Below, one piece after another: positions 44,934 through 53,099 of a stretch of 64,000 nt of DNA (position 1 is its first letter; every line of letters starts with the position of its first letter). A program made the translations under genes and the position numbers. Source of the stretch: Planctomycetota bacterium (GTDB lineage: Bacteria; Planctomycetota; J058; JAJDCQ01). The DNA lies in assembly GCA_029260755.1 (NCBI GenBank), contig JAJDCQ010000239.1:1-64000 (forward strand), read 5' to 3'. The notes under the pieces are model-generated. The model did no database searches and was not told the DNA's origin. It worked only from the letters and a program-made list of their open reading frames with translations.

Positions 44934-46007
44934 ATGACCCACGAGAACCGGATCACCCCGCGCGGCGACGAACGCCGCGAGAGCTTCCGAGTCTTCAACG
45001 AGCGCGGCGGCAAGTTTCGCGTCGCCGTCGTGAACCGCTGCAACCTCGACTGCTTCTTCTGTCACAACGAGGGCATGGCGAACCCGCGGCGCCCGCGCGA
45101 CGACGACGTCGCGCGCTCCCGGGCGGCCCTCGACGCCGACGCCCTCGTCGCCCTCATGAACGCCTGGTGTCGTCTCGGCGGGCGGCAGGTCAACGTCACC
45201 GGCGGCGAGCCGCTCGCCCGCCCGGACCTGCCGGGGATCCTCGAGCGGGTCGACAAGCGCGGCGCCAGGATCGTCGTCAACACGAACGGTCTGCTCGCGC
45301 CGCGCCTCCTCGGGCGTCCCCGGATCGAGGCGATCGACTCGTTCCTGATCAGCCTCCACACGACCGACGAGCGGGCGTTCTCCGAGCAGCTCGGCGCCCC
45401 GCCCGGAAGCGCGGCGAAGGTCATGGCGAACGCGGTCGCCCTGTCCGAGCACGGCTACACGGTCGAGCTCAACTACAGCCTCGGCGACTACAACAAGCAC
45501 GAGATCGGCGAGGTGCTCGACTTCGCCCTCGACAACGGCCTCGACCTCAAGACGATCGCGCTCGTCCGCAGCGACGGCGACGAGCAGTTCTACGGCGGCG
45601 ACTGGATCGACCCCGCCTGGGTCGCCCGGCTGCTCGTCGGTCGCGGGGCGCGGAGGGTGAAGAGCAGCGCCGGGCTCGGTGGACGGAGCACGACCTGGAA
45701 GGCCGGCCGCTCGACGGTCCGGGTGAAGAACGTGGCCGACGGCCGCCTCGAGACGACGTTCTGCGGCGGCTGCCGCGCCCGCCCGCTCTGCGGCGAGGGG
45801 ATCTACGCCCTGCGGGTCGGCGTCGACGGGATCTTCAAGCCGTGCCTGCTCGGGAAGGACCGCTGGCGAAACGTCGAAGACGATCGAGACGCGAGTCCCG
45901 AAGGAAGCGAGCGAGACGCGGCCTACGACGAGCAGATCCTCGACACGATCCACGCCATGATCGGCGACTGGTCGCGGGCGAGCTTCCGGACGGGAGCGCC
46001 GGCCTGA
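44934..46007 (+). CDS. Radical SAM protein with MoaA-like C-terminal cluster region
   Basis: 357 aa from the ATG at 44934 (GGGAGG ribosome site). The radical SAM motif is NRCNLDCFFCHNEG (Cys36, 40, 43), followed by NVTGGEPLARPDL, NTNG and FLISLHT, an order shared with MoaA-type enzymes. The C-terminal FCGGCRARPLCGEGIYALRVGVDG-like segment leads to KPCLL, recalling the second [4Fe-4S] site of MoaA but with an extra Cys and longer spacing. It lacks the MoaA C-terminal GG, and no other molybdopterin genes are present, so GTP 3',8-cyclase activity is doubtful. Treated as a radical SAM enzyme of unknown substrate. Confidence 0.8.
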   Translation: MTHENRITPRGDERRESFRVFNERGGKFRVAVVNRCNLDCFFCHNEGMANPRRPRDDDVARSRAALDADALVALMNAWCRLGGRQVNVTGGEPLARPDLPGILERVDKRGARIVVNTNGLLAPRLLGRPRIEAIDSFLISLHTTDERAFSEQLGAPPGSAAKVMANAVALSEHGYTVELNYSLGDYNKHEIGEVLDFALDNGLDLKTIALVRSDGDEQFYGGDWIDPAWVARLLVGRGARRVKSSAGLGGRSTTWKAGRSTVRVKNVADGRLETTFCGGCRARPLCGEGIYALRVGVDGIFKPCLLGKDRWRNVEDDRDASPEGSERDAAYDEQILDTIHAMIGDWSRASFRTGAPA

Positions 46008-46111
46008 CCTCCGCTCACGCGAGTCGACGCGATCCGCGGTCCTCGACAAACGAGTAGGACCGCGGATCCGGCGGCTCGGAAGTGACTGGATCGTGAGCCG
46101 ATGGAGCCGAT

Positions 46112-46202
46112 GGGGTCAGGTCCAGTCTTTTTACCATTTCGCCAATCGCTCCGACGGCCAGAGGCCGGTCGCCGAAATGGTAAAAATACTGGACCTGACC
46201 CC
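46112..46202. repeat. 91-bp long inverted repeat (30-bp arms), REP/MITE-like
   Basis: Left arm 46112-46141 and right arm 46173-46202 are inverted copies matching at 29 of 30 positions, starting with GGGGTCAGGTCCAGT and ending ACCATTTCG. The 31-bp centre is itself partly self-complementary (GGCC...GGCC). The arms contain AT-rich runs foreign to this genome. The terminal word recurs at 25323. Shape and terminal word resemble REP/RAYT-associated or MITE elements; no transposase is present. The rest of the 274-bp gap (46008-46281) holds no gene. Confidence 0.8.
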
Positions 46203-46281
46203 TCGGCGTGTAAGCGGGGATGCGGCGGGGTCTTCGGGCGGATGGTCGAATCCGCCCCTACGCTGACGACCGGTCGAAGGG

Positions 46282-47142
46282 CTAGGGCGCGCGTTCGTAG
46301 CGGTGCAGTCCGCTTCCCGTCTCGTCCCACCACTTCCGCCACTTCTGGATCGTCTCCTGACTCGCGTCGGGAGAGTCGCGCTCGACGCCCGTCAGTCGCG
46401 CGAGCAGCCGGTGGACCTGGAGTCGACGCGCGTCCTTGCTGTCGTTCGCGCTCTCGATCAGCACCCCGACCGCGGCCCGGAAGCCGTGCTCGCCGAGGGC
46501 GACGGCCGCGGCACGTCTCCGGATGGCGCGCTCGTGCTTGAGCTCGTCGAGGAGGACGTCGAATCCGCCCGCGGCCGCGACCCGCCCGACGAGCTCCTCG
46601 ACGCGCGCGGCGTTGCGGGCCGCCTCCATCGAGTCCGGCGTGAGGCGGCCGACCTCCATCATCGCCGCGGCGATCACCGAGTCGCGGTCCGCCGAGAGGT
46701 CGGTCAGGCGCACGCCGTGGCGCGGGCCCGGTCCGGCGACGTCGACCTCGAGGCGGTAGACGCGCTCGATCGACAGCGCGCCCGCTCCGTCGGCGGCGAC
46801 CACGACGAGCCGGCCGTCCGCGTCGGCGAGCATGAGCCGGCCGTCGGAGATCGTCGTCGCCCCGATCACCCGCCCCGAGCCCGCGCGCCCGGATCCGGCT
46901 CCCGCGCCGTCGCCGAGCTTCGACGGGATCGCCTCGACCGTCTGCTCGAGCGCCTCGAGGCTGACCTGGTGGCTCTCGACGGCCTTCGCCACCCGCTCGA
47001 TCTCGCGGACGGCGAGCCAGATCCCGACGGAGAGGCAGCAGGCGAGGGCGGCGACGGCCAGAGGCGTCGCCGGGCTCGAGGCGCCCGCCAGGCCGCCCGG
47101 CTGGCCCGCGACCGACGTGGACTCGGACGGATCGGTGGTCAC
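46282..47142 (-). CDS. Membrane-anchored protein with HEAT-like C-terminal segment
   Basis: 286 aa from a GTG start. A Ser/Thr/Pro-rich cytosolic leader precedes one TM helix (PLAVAALACCLSVGIWLAV, about 27-45), a short coiled coil (VAKAVESHQVSLEALEQTVEAI) and a beta-rich region with ISDGRLMLADADGRLVVVAADG. The C-terminal part (about 190-260) has a HEAT-like pair (LLDELKHERAIRRRAAAVALGEHGFRAAVGVLIESAND). It ends with WRKWWDE, a tail often seen on planctomycete HEAT-repeat proteins. No enzyme motif. It may serve as a periplasmic scaffold. Confidence 0.65.
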   Translation of the reverse strand: MTTDPSESTSVAGQPGGLAGASSPATPLAVAALACCLSVGIWLAVREIERVAKAVESHQVSLEALEQTVEAIPSKLGDGAGAGSGRAGSGRVIGATTISDGRLMLADADGRLVVVAADGAGALSIERVYRLEVDVAGPGPRHGVRLTDLSADRDSVIAAAMMEVGRLTPDSMEAARNAARVEELVGRVAAAGGFDVLLDELKHERAIRRRAAAVALGEHGFRAAVGVLIESANDSKDARRLQVHRLLARLTGVERDSPDASQETIQKWRKWWDETGSGLHRYERAP

Positions 47143-47228
47143 GGCGCGCTCCCGGAACGAGGACGAGCCCCGGAGCGGAGGCGCCGGAGCTCGTGGTCGC
47201 TACGTGCTGTCCCTTGGAACGGGGGGGC

Positions 47229-47663
47229 CTAGAAGTAGGCCTCCCACCGGTCGCTCTCGTACTTCCACGAGAACACGAGCATGATCATCGACCCGAGGCC
47301 CCAGATCGCGATCGGACCCCAGAAGAGGTAGTTCTGGTTGTCCGCCGTCTGGGTGATGTACCAGGCCGAATCGGCGATCCCGATCCAGGAGAGATAGCCG
47401 ACCATCGCGATGACGAACGTGATGAAGGCCTTGAGGAAGCCCTTCTTCTCGTTCGCCCGCATCTCGCTGATGCGCGCGATCTGCGCCTCGTCGGGGCGGT
47501 CGGCCGCGTGCTCGCAGACCGGGCAGACGATCTCGTCGCCGTCGATCCCGTTGTCGAAGACGAAGTCCTCGTAGCACTCGGAGCAGATGACGGGCACCTT
47601 CTCGTTCCCGACCGCTCGGACGGACTTCGTGGCACGGGAGGCCTTGGTCGATCGCTTCGCCAT
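47229..47663 (-). CDS. Zinc-ribbon membrane protein
   Basis: 144 aa. A basic N-terminus leads to a zinc-ribbon with two CxxC knuckles (CSEC and CPVC, about residues 27-50). Residues 72-90 and 112-132 form two TM helices (FLKAFITFVIAMVGYLSWIG; FWGPIAIWGLGSMIMLVFSW). The ribbon is probably cytosolic. Small zinc-ribbon membrane proteins of this type are common and uncharacterised. It is divergent from mutL across a 292-bp gap in which I see no other gene. Confidence 0.7.
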   Translation of the reverse strand: MAKRSTKASRATKSVRAVGNEKVPVICSECYEDFVFDNGIDGDEIVCPVCEHAADRPDEAQIARISEMRANEKKGFLKAFITFVIAMVGYLSWIGIADSAWYITQTADNQNYLFWGPIAIWGLGSMIMLVFSWKYESDRWEAYF

Positions 47664-47955
47664 GTCGTTCGCTTCCTCGGCGCCGCCCGGCAGGCGACAC
47701 CTTCCATTCGGAAGGGTGGTGGATCGTCGCGAATTCCCCGGTACGACGATGGTTGTCGATTATAGCCGGCCGATCTCGCGGATCAAGCCGTCGGCGTCGG
47801 ACGGGGATTCCCACCGTTCCACACGCCGGGGTGGGGGGTTTGGTTCCGGTCGCCAGCCCGAACATCACCCTTCGACGTTGACCTCGGCGACGCGACGGCG
47901 AGAATGGCGCTTCAGCCGGCGGCTCGTCCGGATCGGTCCGCCTCGGAGACGAACA

Positions 47956-49809
47956 TTGCCCCAAAAGCTGCCGCGCATCCACGTCCTGACCCCCGATGTC
48001 ATCGGCAAGATCGCCGCCGGCGAGGTGATCGAGCGGCCGGCCTCGCTCGTCAAGGAGCTGGTCGAGAACTCACTCGACGCCGGGGCGACCCACGTCGACG
48101 TCGCGATCGAGGCGGGCGGGAAGCGCCTGATCCGGATCGCCGATGACGGCTGCGGCATCGAGCCCGACGACCTACCGCTCGCGGTGACCCGGCACGCCAC
48201 CTCGAAGCTGAAGACCGAGGAGGACCTGTTCCGGATCGCGACGCTCGGGTTCCGGGGCGAGGCGCTCGGCGCGGCCGCGGCGGTGAGCAAGCTCGAGATC
48301 CAGAGCCGCCCGAAGAAACGGACCGAGGGGCACACCCTCTCGGTGCGCGGCGGCGAGATCGGCGAGGTGGCTCCGTGCGGGCTCGCGCCGGGCACGGTCG
48401 TGGAGGTGCGAGACCTGTTCTGGAACGTGCCGCCGCGGCTCGCGTTCCTCAAGACCGATCAGCACGAGGGGCGGCTGTGCGCGCAGGAGGTGACCCGGAT
48501 CGCGCTGGCGCGGCCCGACGTCGCGTTCTCGCTCCATCACGGCGACCGCGAGGTGCTCGACACCGGGCGGGGGACGCCGGATCTGCGCGACCGGATCGCC
48601 GCTCTTCACGGGCGGGCGCTCTCGAAGACGCTCACCTCGATCGAGGCCGGTCCGCGGCGCGAGGGTGGGCCGAGCGTGTCGGGCTTCGTCGCGCCGTTCA
48701 CCGAGACGCGCAGCAGCGGCAGTCATCAGTTCTTCTTCGTGAACGGGCGGGCGGTCCGCGACCGCGTGATGGTGCGCGCGCTGCGCGACGCCTTCCGCGG
48801 CCTCATCGCGGCCGGCCGGCATCCGATCGGCTATGTCTTCGTCGAGCTCGATCCAGCCGAGGTCGACGTGAACGTCCATCCGACGAAGGCGGAGGTGAAG
48901 TTCAAGCGAAGCCAGGAGATCGTCTCGCTCGTGATCGCCGCGGTCCGCGACGCCCTCGACGCGACGAACGCGCCCGGCGCGTGGGCGGTCGGCGTCGATC
49001 GCGGCGGCAACGCGCCGGCGGCGCGCGGCCCCGAAGGCGTGCTCGGGCGCGGCGACGTCGCGGGCGGCGGGGGCGGCGGCGCGCTCGGCGGCTGGGTCCC
49101 CCCCGGCGACGGTCGAGCCGTCGCGGCCGCCACGGCGACTCCGCCGGCGGCGATCGCGGGCGGCGTGATGGCGACCGCGGCCGACGCGCTGGCGCCGGGG
49201 CTGCCGTTCGGGGACGACGCCATCGAGGCGGGCGGCGGCCGCGGCGGCGCGATCCAGATCCACGACCGCTACATCGTCGAGGAGGTGGCCGACGGGGTCC
49301 ATCTGATCGACCAGCACGCCCTCCACGAGTGGATCCTCTACACCGAGATCCTCGACCGCATGAACGCCGCGCCGGTCGAGGTGCAGAAGCTCCTCTTCCC
49401 GGCCGTCGTCGAGGTCGGCGGCGCCGAGATGGAGGCGTTCCGCGATGCCCGCGACGCGTTCGCCGAGCTCGGGATCGAGGTCGAGGAGTTCGGCGAGAGC
49501 TCCCTCGCCGTCCGGGCCGTCCCGAGGATCGCCGGGAAGGCCGACGCCGAGGATCTGTGCCGGAGCATCCTCGCCGACCTGATCGAGGGACGTCCCCACG
49601 CCGAGGCGAAGGCGAGCCTGCTCGAACGTGTGGCCGCATCGGTCGCGTGCAAGGCGGCCGTCAAGTTCGGGATGAAGCTCCAGCCCGACGAGATCGACGC
49701 CCTCCTCGCCCGCCGCGGCTCGGTCGTCCGCGGCTTCTGCTGCCCGCACGGGCGCCCGACGACGATCTTCCTCGCGCGCGAAGAGCTCGACCGTCGCTTC
49801 GGCCGCTGA
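47956..49809 (+). CDS. mutL: DNA mismatch repair protein MutL
   Basis: 617 aa from the TTG at 47956, since the family begins with a short stretch before IAAGEVIERPASLVKELVENSLDAGAT and upstream ATGs would add a non-homologous leader. GHKL ATPase motifs are intact (ENSLDAG, DDGCGI, GFRGEAL). A glycine-rich linker (about 350-420) joins the C-terminal dimerisation/endonuclease domain, which has DQHALHE, ACKAAVK and CPHGRP. In the DQHAxxExxxxE motif the final Glu is displaced by one residue (WILYTE). It couples MutS mismatch recognition to strand removal. No mutS or mutH is in the window. Confidence 0.95.
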   Translation: MPQKLPRIHVLTPDVIGKIAAGEVIERPASLVKELVENSLDAGATHVDVAIEAGGKRLIRIADDGCGIEPDDLPLAVTRHATSKLKTEEDLFRIATLGFRGEALGAAAAVSKLEIQSRPKKRTEGHTLSVRGGEIGEVAPCGLAPGTVVEVRDLFWNVPPRLAFLKTDQHEGRLCAQEVTRIALARPDVAFSLHHGDREVLDTGRGTPDLRDRIAALHGRALSKTLTSIEAGPRREGGPSVSGFVAPFTETRSSGSHQFFFVNGRAVRDRVMVRALRDAFRGLIAAGRHPIGYVFVELDPAEVDVNVHPTKAEVKFKRSQEIVSLVIAAVRDALDATNAPGAWAVGVDRGGNAPAARGPEGVLGRGDVAGGGGGGALGGWVPPGDGRAVAAATATPPAAIAGGVMATAADALAPGLPFGDDAIEAGGGRGGAIQIHDRYIVEEVADGVHLIDQHALHEWILYTEILDRMNAAPVEVQKLLFPAVVEVGGAEMEAFRDARDAFAELGIEVEEFGESSLAVRAVPRIAGKADAEDLCRSILADLIEGRPHAEAKASLLERVAASVACKAAVKFGMKLQPDEIDALLARRGSVVRGFCCPHGRPTTIFLAREELDRRFGR

Positions 49810-49840
49810 GCCACTCGAGTCGCGCCGTTCACCGGGCTCG

Positions 49841-49870
49841 TTGAACGCCCGATGGCCGCTGTGCTACCCT
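49841..49870 (+). promoter_or_regulatory. Putative promoter of the DGRF-repeat protein gene
   Basis: TTGAAC (49841-49846) and TACCCT (49865-49870) are separated by 18 bp; the -10 is extended by GC (GCTACCCT). It lies about 40 bp before the GTG at 49911 and just after the mutL stop. Confidence 0.45.
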
Positions 49871-49910
49871 GTTGCTCTCAGGGGTTTGGAATGATCCAAC
49901 GGGGGAGCTG

Positions 49911-51863
49911 GTGACCGGTCATCGGGCCGTTCTCGTCGTGCTGGTGGTCCTCACGCTCGGACTGCTCGTCCCCGCGGTCGCCTCGCCGGCGGCCGCGCGC
50001 GCCGATGACGAGGCGGGCCAGGGCACCATCACCCTCGAGGACGGGCGCTTCCTCACCGGGCGGATCACCAGGACGGACTCGGGCTTCCGGGTCGAGACCG
50101 CCGACGGACGCTCGGTCCGCGTCCGCCGCGACGAGGTCGCCTCGGTCCGCATCGACGGCAAGCCCGTTGCCGTCGACGTCGACGACGGGAGCGGTCCGCC
50201 CGAGCCCGGTCCCTCGCCCGAACCGGCGCCGGTCGATGTCGTCGACGATCCGACGACCGTCGCCGACGGAACCGAGGTCACCCTCTCGCTTCGCGATGGT
50301 CGCTTCGTTCGCGGCACGCTCACGCACGTCGACGGCGGCTTCCGGATCGCCGGACCCCGCCGCGCGGTAACGGTGCGGGCCAACGACGTCGCGACGATCC
50401 GGCACCCCGGAGGGCTCGTCCGGCTGACCGAACCGAAGCCGGCCGATGTCCCGCCGCCCGAGCCGGCTCCGGTCGGCGACGATCCCTCGGTGATCGCCGA
50501 CGGAACCGACGTCACGGTCAGCCTCCACGATGGCCGCTTCGTCCAGGGCGCGCTCACGCGGGTCGACGGAGGCTTCCGGATCCGGGGGCGTCGGGCGGTC
50601 ACCGTCGCGACCGGCGAGGTCGCCTCGATTCGCCACCCCGGCGGAATCGTCCGCTTCCCGGCGCCGCGTCCGACGCCTCCACCAAAGCCCGATCCGACGC
50701 CCGAGCCGACGCCCGATCCCACTCCGGAGCCGACGCCCGAGCCCGCCGAGCCGCCCGAGCGCCCGCGGGTCACCGTCGAGCTCGCCGACGGACGCTTCAT
50801 CACCGGCCGCCTCGAGAACACCGACCGCGGCTTCCGGATTCATCCCAACGACGACGCGCCCGACGGGGGGAGCGTCGTCGAGGTGAAGATGCTCGACGTC
50901 CGCGGCATCGACTTTCACGCCGAGCCGACGCCCGGCATGGAGGACGCCGGCGGCGACGACGCGACCGACGACGCGGCCGACGTGCCCCGGCCGCGCGCCC
51001 GCGCGCTGCCCGCGGTGATCGATGGCGCCCGCGTCACCCTCACCCTCGCCGACGGCCGGTTCGTCAGCGGCGTCGTCACGAACACCGAGCGAGGCTACGC
51101 GATCGAGACGCCGCGGCGGACGCTGCGCGTCGACGTGAGCGACGTCGTCGCGATCGAGCCGCTCCCCGAGCCGCCGGCGCCTCCGGCGCCCGTGGCACCG
51201 GTGGCGCCGGGCCCGCTGCCCGTTCCCGAGGGGAGCCGCGCGAACGTGACCCTGGCGGACGGCCGCTTCCTGACCGGCAAGATCCGGTCGACCGAGCGGG
51301 GCTACGCGATCGAGACGCCACAGCGGACCGTCCGCGTCGCGACGGCGGACGTCGTCTCGATCAAGCCGGTGGTCGAGCGATCGGCGCCGCCCGAGCCCGT
51401 GCCGCCCGTGGCGCCGCCGCCCCTGCCCGTCGACGAGGGGACGCTCGTCAACGTGACGTTGCTCGACGGTCGCTTCCTGACCGGCAAGATCCGGTCGACC
51501 GCGCGCGGCTACGCGGTCGAGACGCCGCAGCGGACCGTCCGCGTCGACGCGGGCGAGGTCGCCTCGATCGAGGCGGTCGAGAAACCGGCGGCCGGCGGCG
51601 CGGACGACGGCGAGAGCAACGGCGGCGGGGACGACGGCAGCGAGAGTGGCGGCGGCACGAGCGACGACGGCGGCGAGAGCGGCGCGGGCGAGGCCCCGAC
51701 GCTTCCCGTTCCGCCCGGCGCCCGGGTCAACGTCTTCCTTCGCGACGGCCGGTTCGTCACCGGCACGATCCGGACGACGAAGTACGGCTACGCGATCACG
51801 ACCCCGACGCGCACGATCCGCGTCGTCGCCGAGGAGGTCGACCGGATCGAGCCGGCCGACTAG
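49911..51863 (+). CDS. Secreted protein built from eight DGRF repeats
   Basis: 650 aa from the GTG at 49911 (GGGGGAG ribosome site); an in-frame TTG at 49872 is possible. The signal peptide ends near ARA/DD. The mature protein is eight copies of a unit of about 45 residues with consensus V-x-L-x-DGRF-x-x-G-x-(I/L)-x-x-T-x-x-G-(F/Y)-x-I-(E)TP-x-R-T-(V)RV-x-x-x-(D/E)V-x-x-I, separated by Pro/Glu-rich or Gly/Ser/Asp-rich linkers. The pattern suggests small beta barrels (SH3/Sm-like). Units 5-7 are most alike. No catalytic residues are apparent, so a binding or scaffolding role is inferred. Confidence 0.8.
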   Translation: MTGHRAVLVVLVVLTLGLLVPAVASPAAARADDEAGQGTITLEDGRFLTGRITRTDSGFRVETADGRSVRVRRDEVASVRIDGKPVAVDVDDGSGPPEPGPSPEPAPVDVVDDPTTVADGTEVTLSLRDGRFVRGTLTHVDGGFRIAGPRRAVTVRANDVATIRHPGGLVRLTEPKPADVPPPEPAPVGDDPSVIADGTDVTVSLHDGRFVQGALTRVDGGFRIRGRRAVTVATGEVASIRHPGGIVRFPAPRPTPPPKPDPTPEPTPDPTPEPTPEPAEPPERPRVTVELADGRFITGRLENTDRGFRIHPNDDAPDGGSVVEVKMLDVRGIDFHAEPTPGMEDAGGDDATDDAADVPRPRARALPAVIDGARVTLTLADGRFVSGVVTNTERGYAIETPRRTLRVDVSDVVAIEPLPEPPAPPAPVAPVAPGPLPVPEGSRANVTLADGRFLTGKIRSTERGYAIETPQRTVRVATADVVSIKPVVERSAPPEPVPPVAPPPLPVDEGTLVNVTLLDGRFLTGKIRSTARGYAVETPQRTVRVDAGEVASIEAVEKPAAGGADDGESNGGGDDGSESGGGTSDDGGESGAGEAPTLPVPPGARVNVFLRDGRFVTGTIRTTKYGYAITTPTRTIRVVAEEVDRIEPAD

Positions 51864-51887
51864 CGCGCCGCGAGTCGCTGTCGCTCC

Positions 51888-52190
51888 GGCTTCGCCTTCG
51901 GCGAAGAGGATGTCACCACGGAGACACGGAGGACACGGAGGATTCTCGGAGAAGACGCGAGGAGCTCGTGCCCGGCTGGATCCCCTCCTTCCGCCCGTCC
52001 GTCCGTCCGCCCGTCCGCCCGTCCATCCTCGACGGAGATCTGGCGCATCCGAAGCTCCTCCGTGCCTCCGTGCCTCCGTGGTTCCATCTCGTCGCGAAGC
52101 GACAACACCAACCAACCCAGTAGCCGCCGCCCGCCCCTCTCCGTGAGTTCTCCGTGTCCTCCGTGTACCCGTGGTGACATCCCGCTCGCC
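51888..52190. repeat. MITE-like element with inverted CACGGAG-rich ends
   Basis: The left end (about 51909-51953: ATGTCACCACGGAGACACGG then further ACGGAGG words) and the right end (about 52137-52180) are inverted near-copies of about 45 bp. Inner inverted CTCCGTGC words lie near 52060-52083 and a CGTC/CGCC microsatellite at about 51997-52025. The left edge carries the CTTCGCCTTCGGCGAAG word shared with 25549-25571. No gene is supported in this 365-bp gap. It is probably a non-autonomous or relic mobile element. Confidence 0.65.
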
Positions 52191-52223
52191 GAAGGCGAGC
52201 CCGAAGGCGAGCCCGAAGGCGAG
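52191..52223. repeat. Three tandem 12-bp units GAAGGCGAGCCC
   Basis: Starts at 52191, 52203 and 52215; the array abuts the GTG of the following gene, so copy-number change would alter its ribosome-site spacing. No strong Shine-Dalgarno is otherwise visible. Confidence 0.6.
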
Positions 52224-52228
52224 ACCCC

Positions 52229-53035
52229 GTGACCGACGCCCGGCTTCGCGAGCTCGAGCGCGCCTTCCGCGCCAGCGGCGCCGACGAGGACCACGCCCGC
52301 CTGATCGAGCATCGCCTCCGGCTGGACCTGCTGCCGCGGCGCCGGGTCGCGCTCGCCGCACGAATCGGGTCGGCGCCGGCGCGGATCGCGCTGGGCGAGT
52401 CGGTCTCGCTCGATCCCTCGACCGAGATCACCGCGCTCCTCGAGGCGTCGCTCTTCGACTGGGAGGACGCCTTCGCCCGGTTCGATGACGACGAGGAGCT
52501 GCGGCTCCGGGTGATCCTGGCCGTCGCCGGCACCTACCGCCAGGTGCCGAGCGGCCCGCGACGGGTGGATCACCACGACGCGACCAGCCGCGCGTCGCTC
52601 GCGGCGGCGGAGGCGTTCCTCGTCGCCCCGTCGGCGCCGCGGCGGGCGGTCGCGACCGAGGCGTTCTGGCGGCTCTTCGAGGGTGACGTCGACTGGGAGG
52701 GCGACGTCTCCTGCACGCCGGACTGCTGCTGGAGCGCCCGGACGGCGACCCTCTGGGTCTCCTCCCTCGCGACGTTCTACTCGGGCACCGCGGCCGTCAC
52801 CGGCCTCGCCGATCGCGGTCACGAGGACGGCACCGACGAGATCGGCTGGCGCGATCGGCCGATGCCGTCGACCGCGGAGCTCGACGAGCTCGTCCGGAAC
52901 ACGACGACCGAGGTCGCGACCTTCGCCCTCGCGATCCGGTTCGCCGTCGAGCGCGAGGTGATCCCCTGGGCGACCGGCGATCGCGACCCGGTCGCCGAGC
53001 GGGTCGCGGCAGGTCCGCCTTCCGGGGCGATTTAG
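52229..53035 (+). CDS. Hypothetical protein with CxxxCCW motif
   Basis: 268 aa from a GTG directly after a 12-bp tandem repeat. Mostly helical and soluble. A central CTPDCCW motif (near residues 165-171) follows a DVDWEGDVS segment. A conserved-looking DEIGWRDRPMPSTAELDELV stretch lies in the C-terminal third. No family or enzyme signature is recognised. The stop overlaps the proposed promoter of the FAD enzyme gene. Translation is plausible from codon bias (GC-rich third positions) and length, but function is unknown. Confidence 0.6.
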   Translation: MTDARLRELERAFRASGADEDHARLIEHRLRLDLLPRRRVALAARIGSAPARIALGESVSLDPSTEITALLEASLFDWEDAFARFDDDEELRLRVILAVAGTYRQVPSGPRRVDHHDATSRASLAAAEAFLVAPSAPRRAVATEAFWRLFEGDVDWEGDVSCTPDCCWSARTATLWVSSLATFYSGTAAVTGLADRGHEDGTDEIGWRDRPMPSTAELDELVRNTTTEVATFALAIRFAVEREVIPWATGDRDPVAERVAAGPPSGAI

Positions 53036-53068
53036 AATGACTGTTGTGGTTTTATAACAAGCGTTGTA
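53031..53068 (+). promoter_or_regulatory. Promoter and candidate TetR operator before the FAD enzyme gene
   Basis: TTTAGA (53031-53036), 16-bp spacer, TATAAC (53053-53058) in a rare AT-rich patch. The imperfect palindrome TATAAC-n4-GTTGTA (53053-53068) overlaps the -10, a normal position for a repressor. The TetR gene two genes downstream is the natural candidate. Inference from motif and context. Confidence 0.45.
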
Positions 53069-53099
53069 GTCTGCGCGGGTCCTGAAGGGGGACCCAGCC

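Noticed and set aside
44934-46007. Calling the second radical SAM protein MoaA
   Set aside because: C-terminal Cys spacing differs, the terminal GG is missing and no molybdopterin genes are present.
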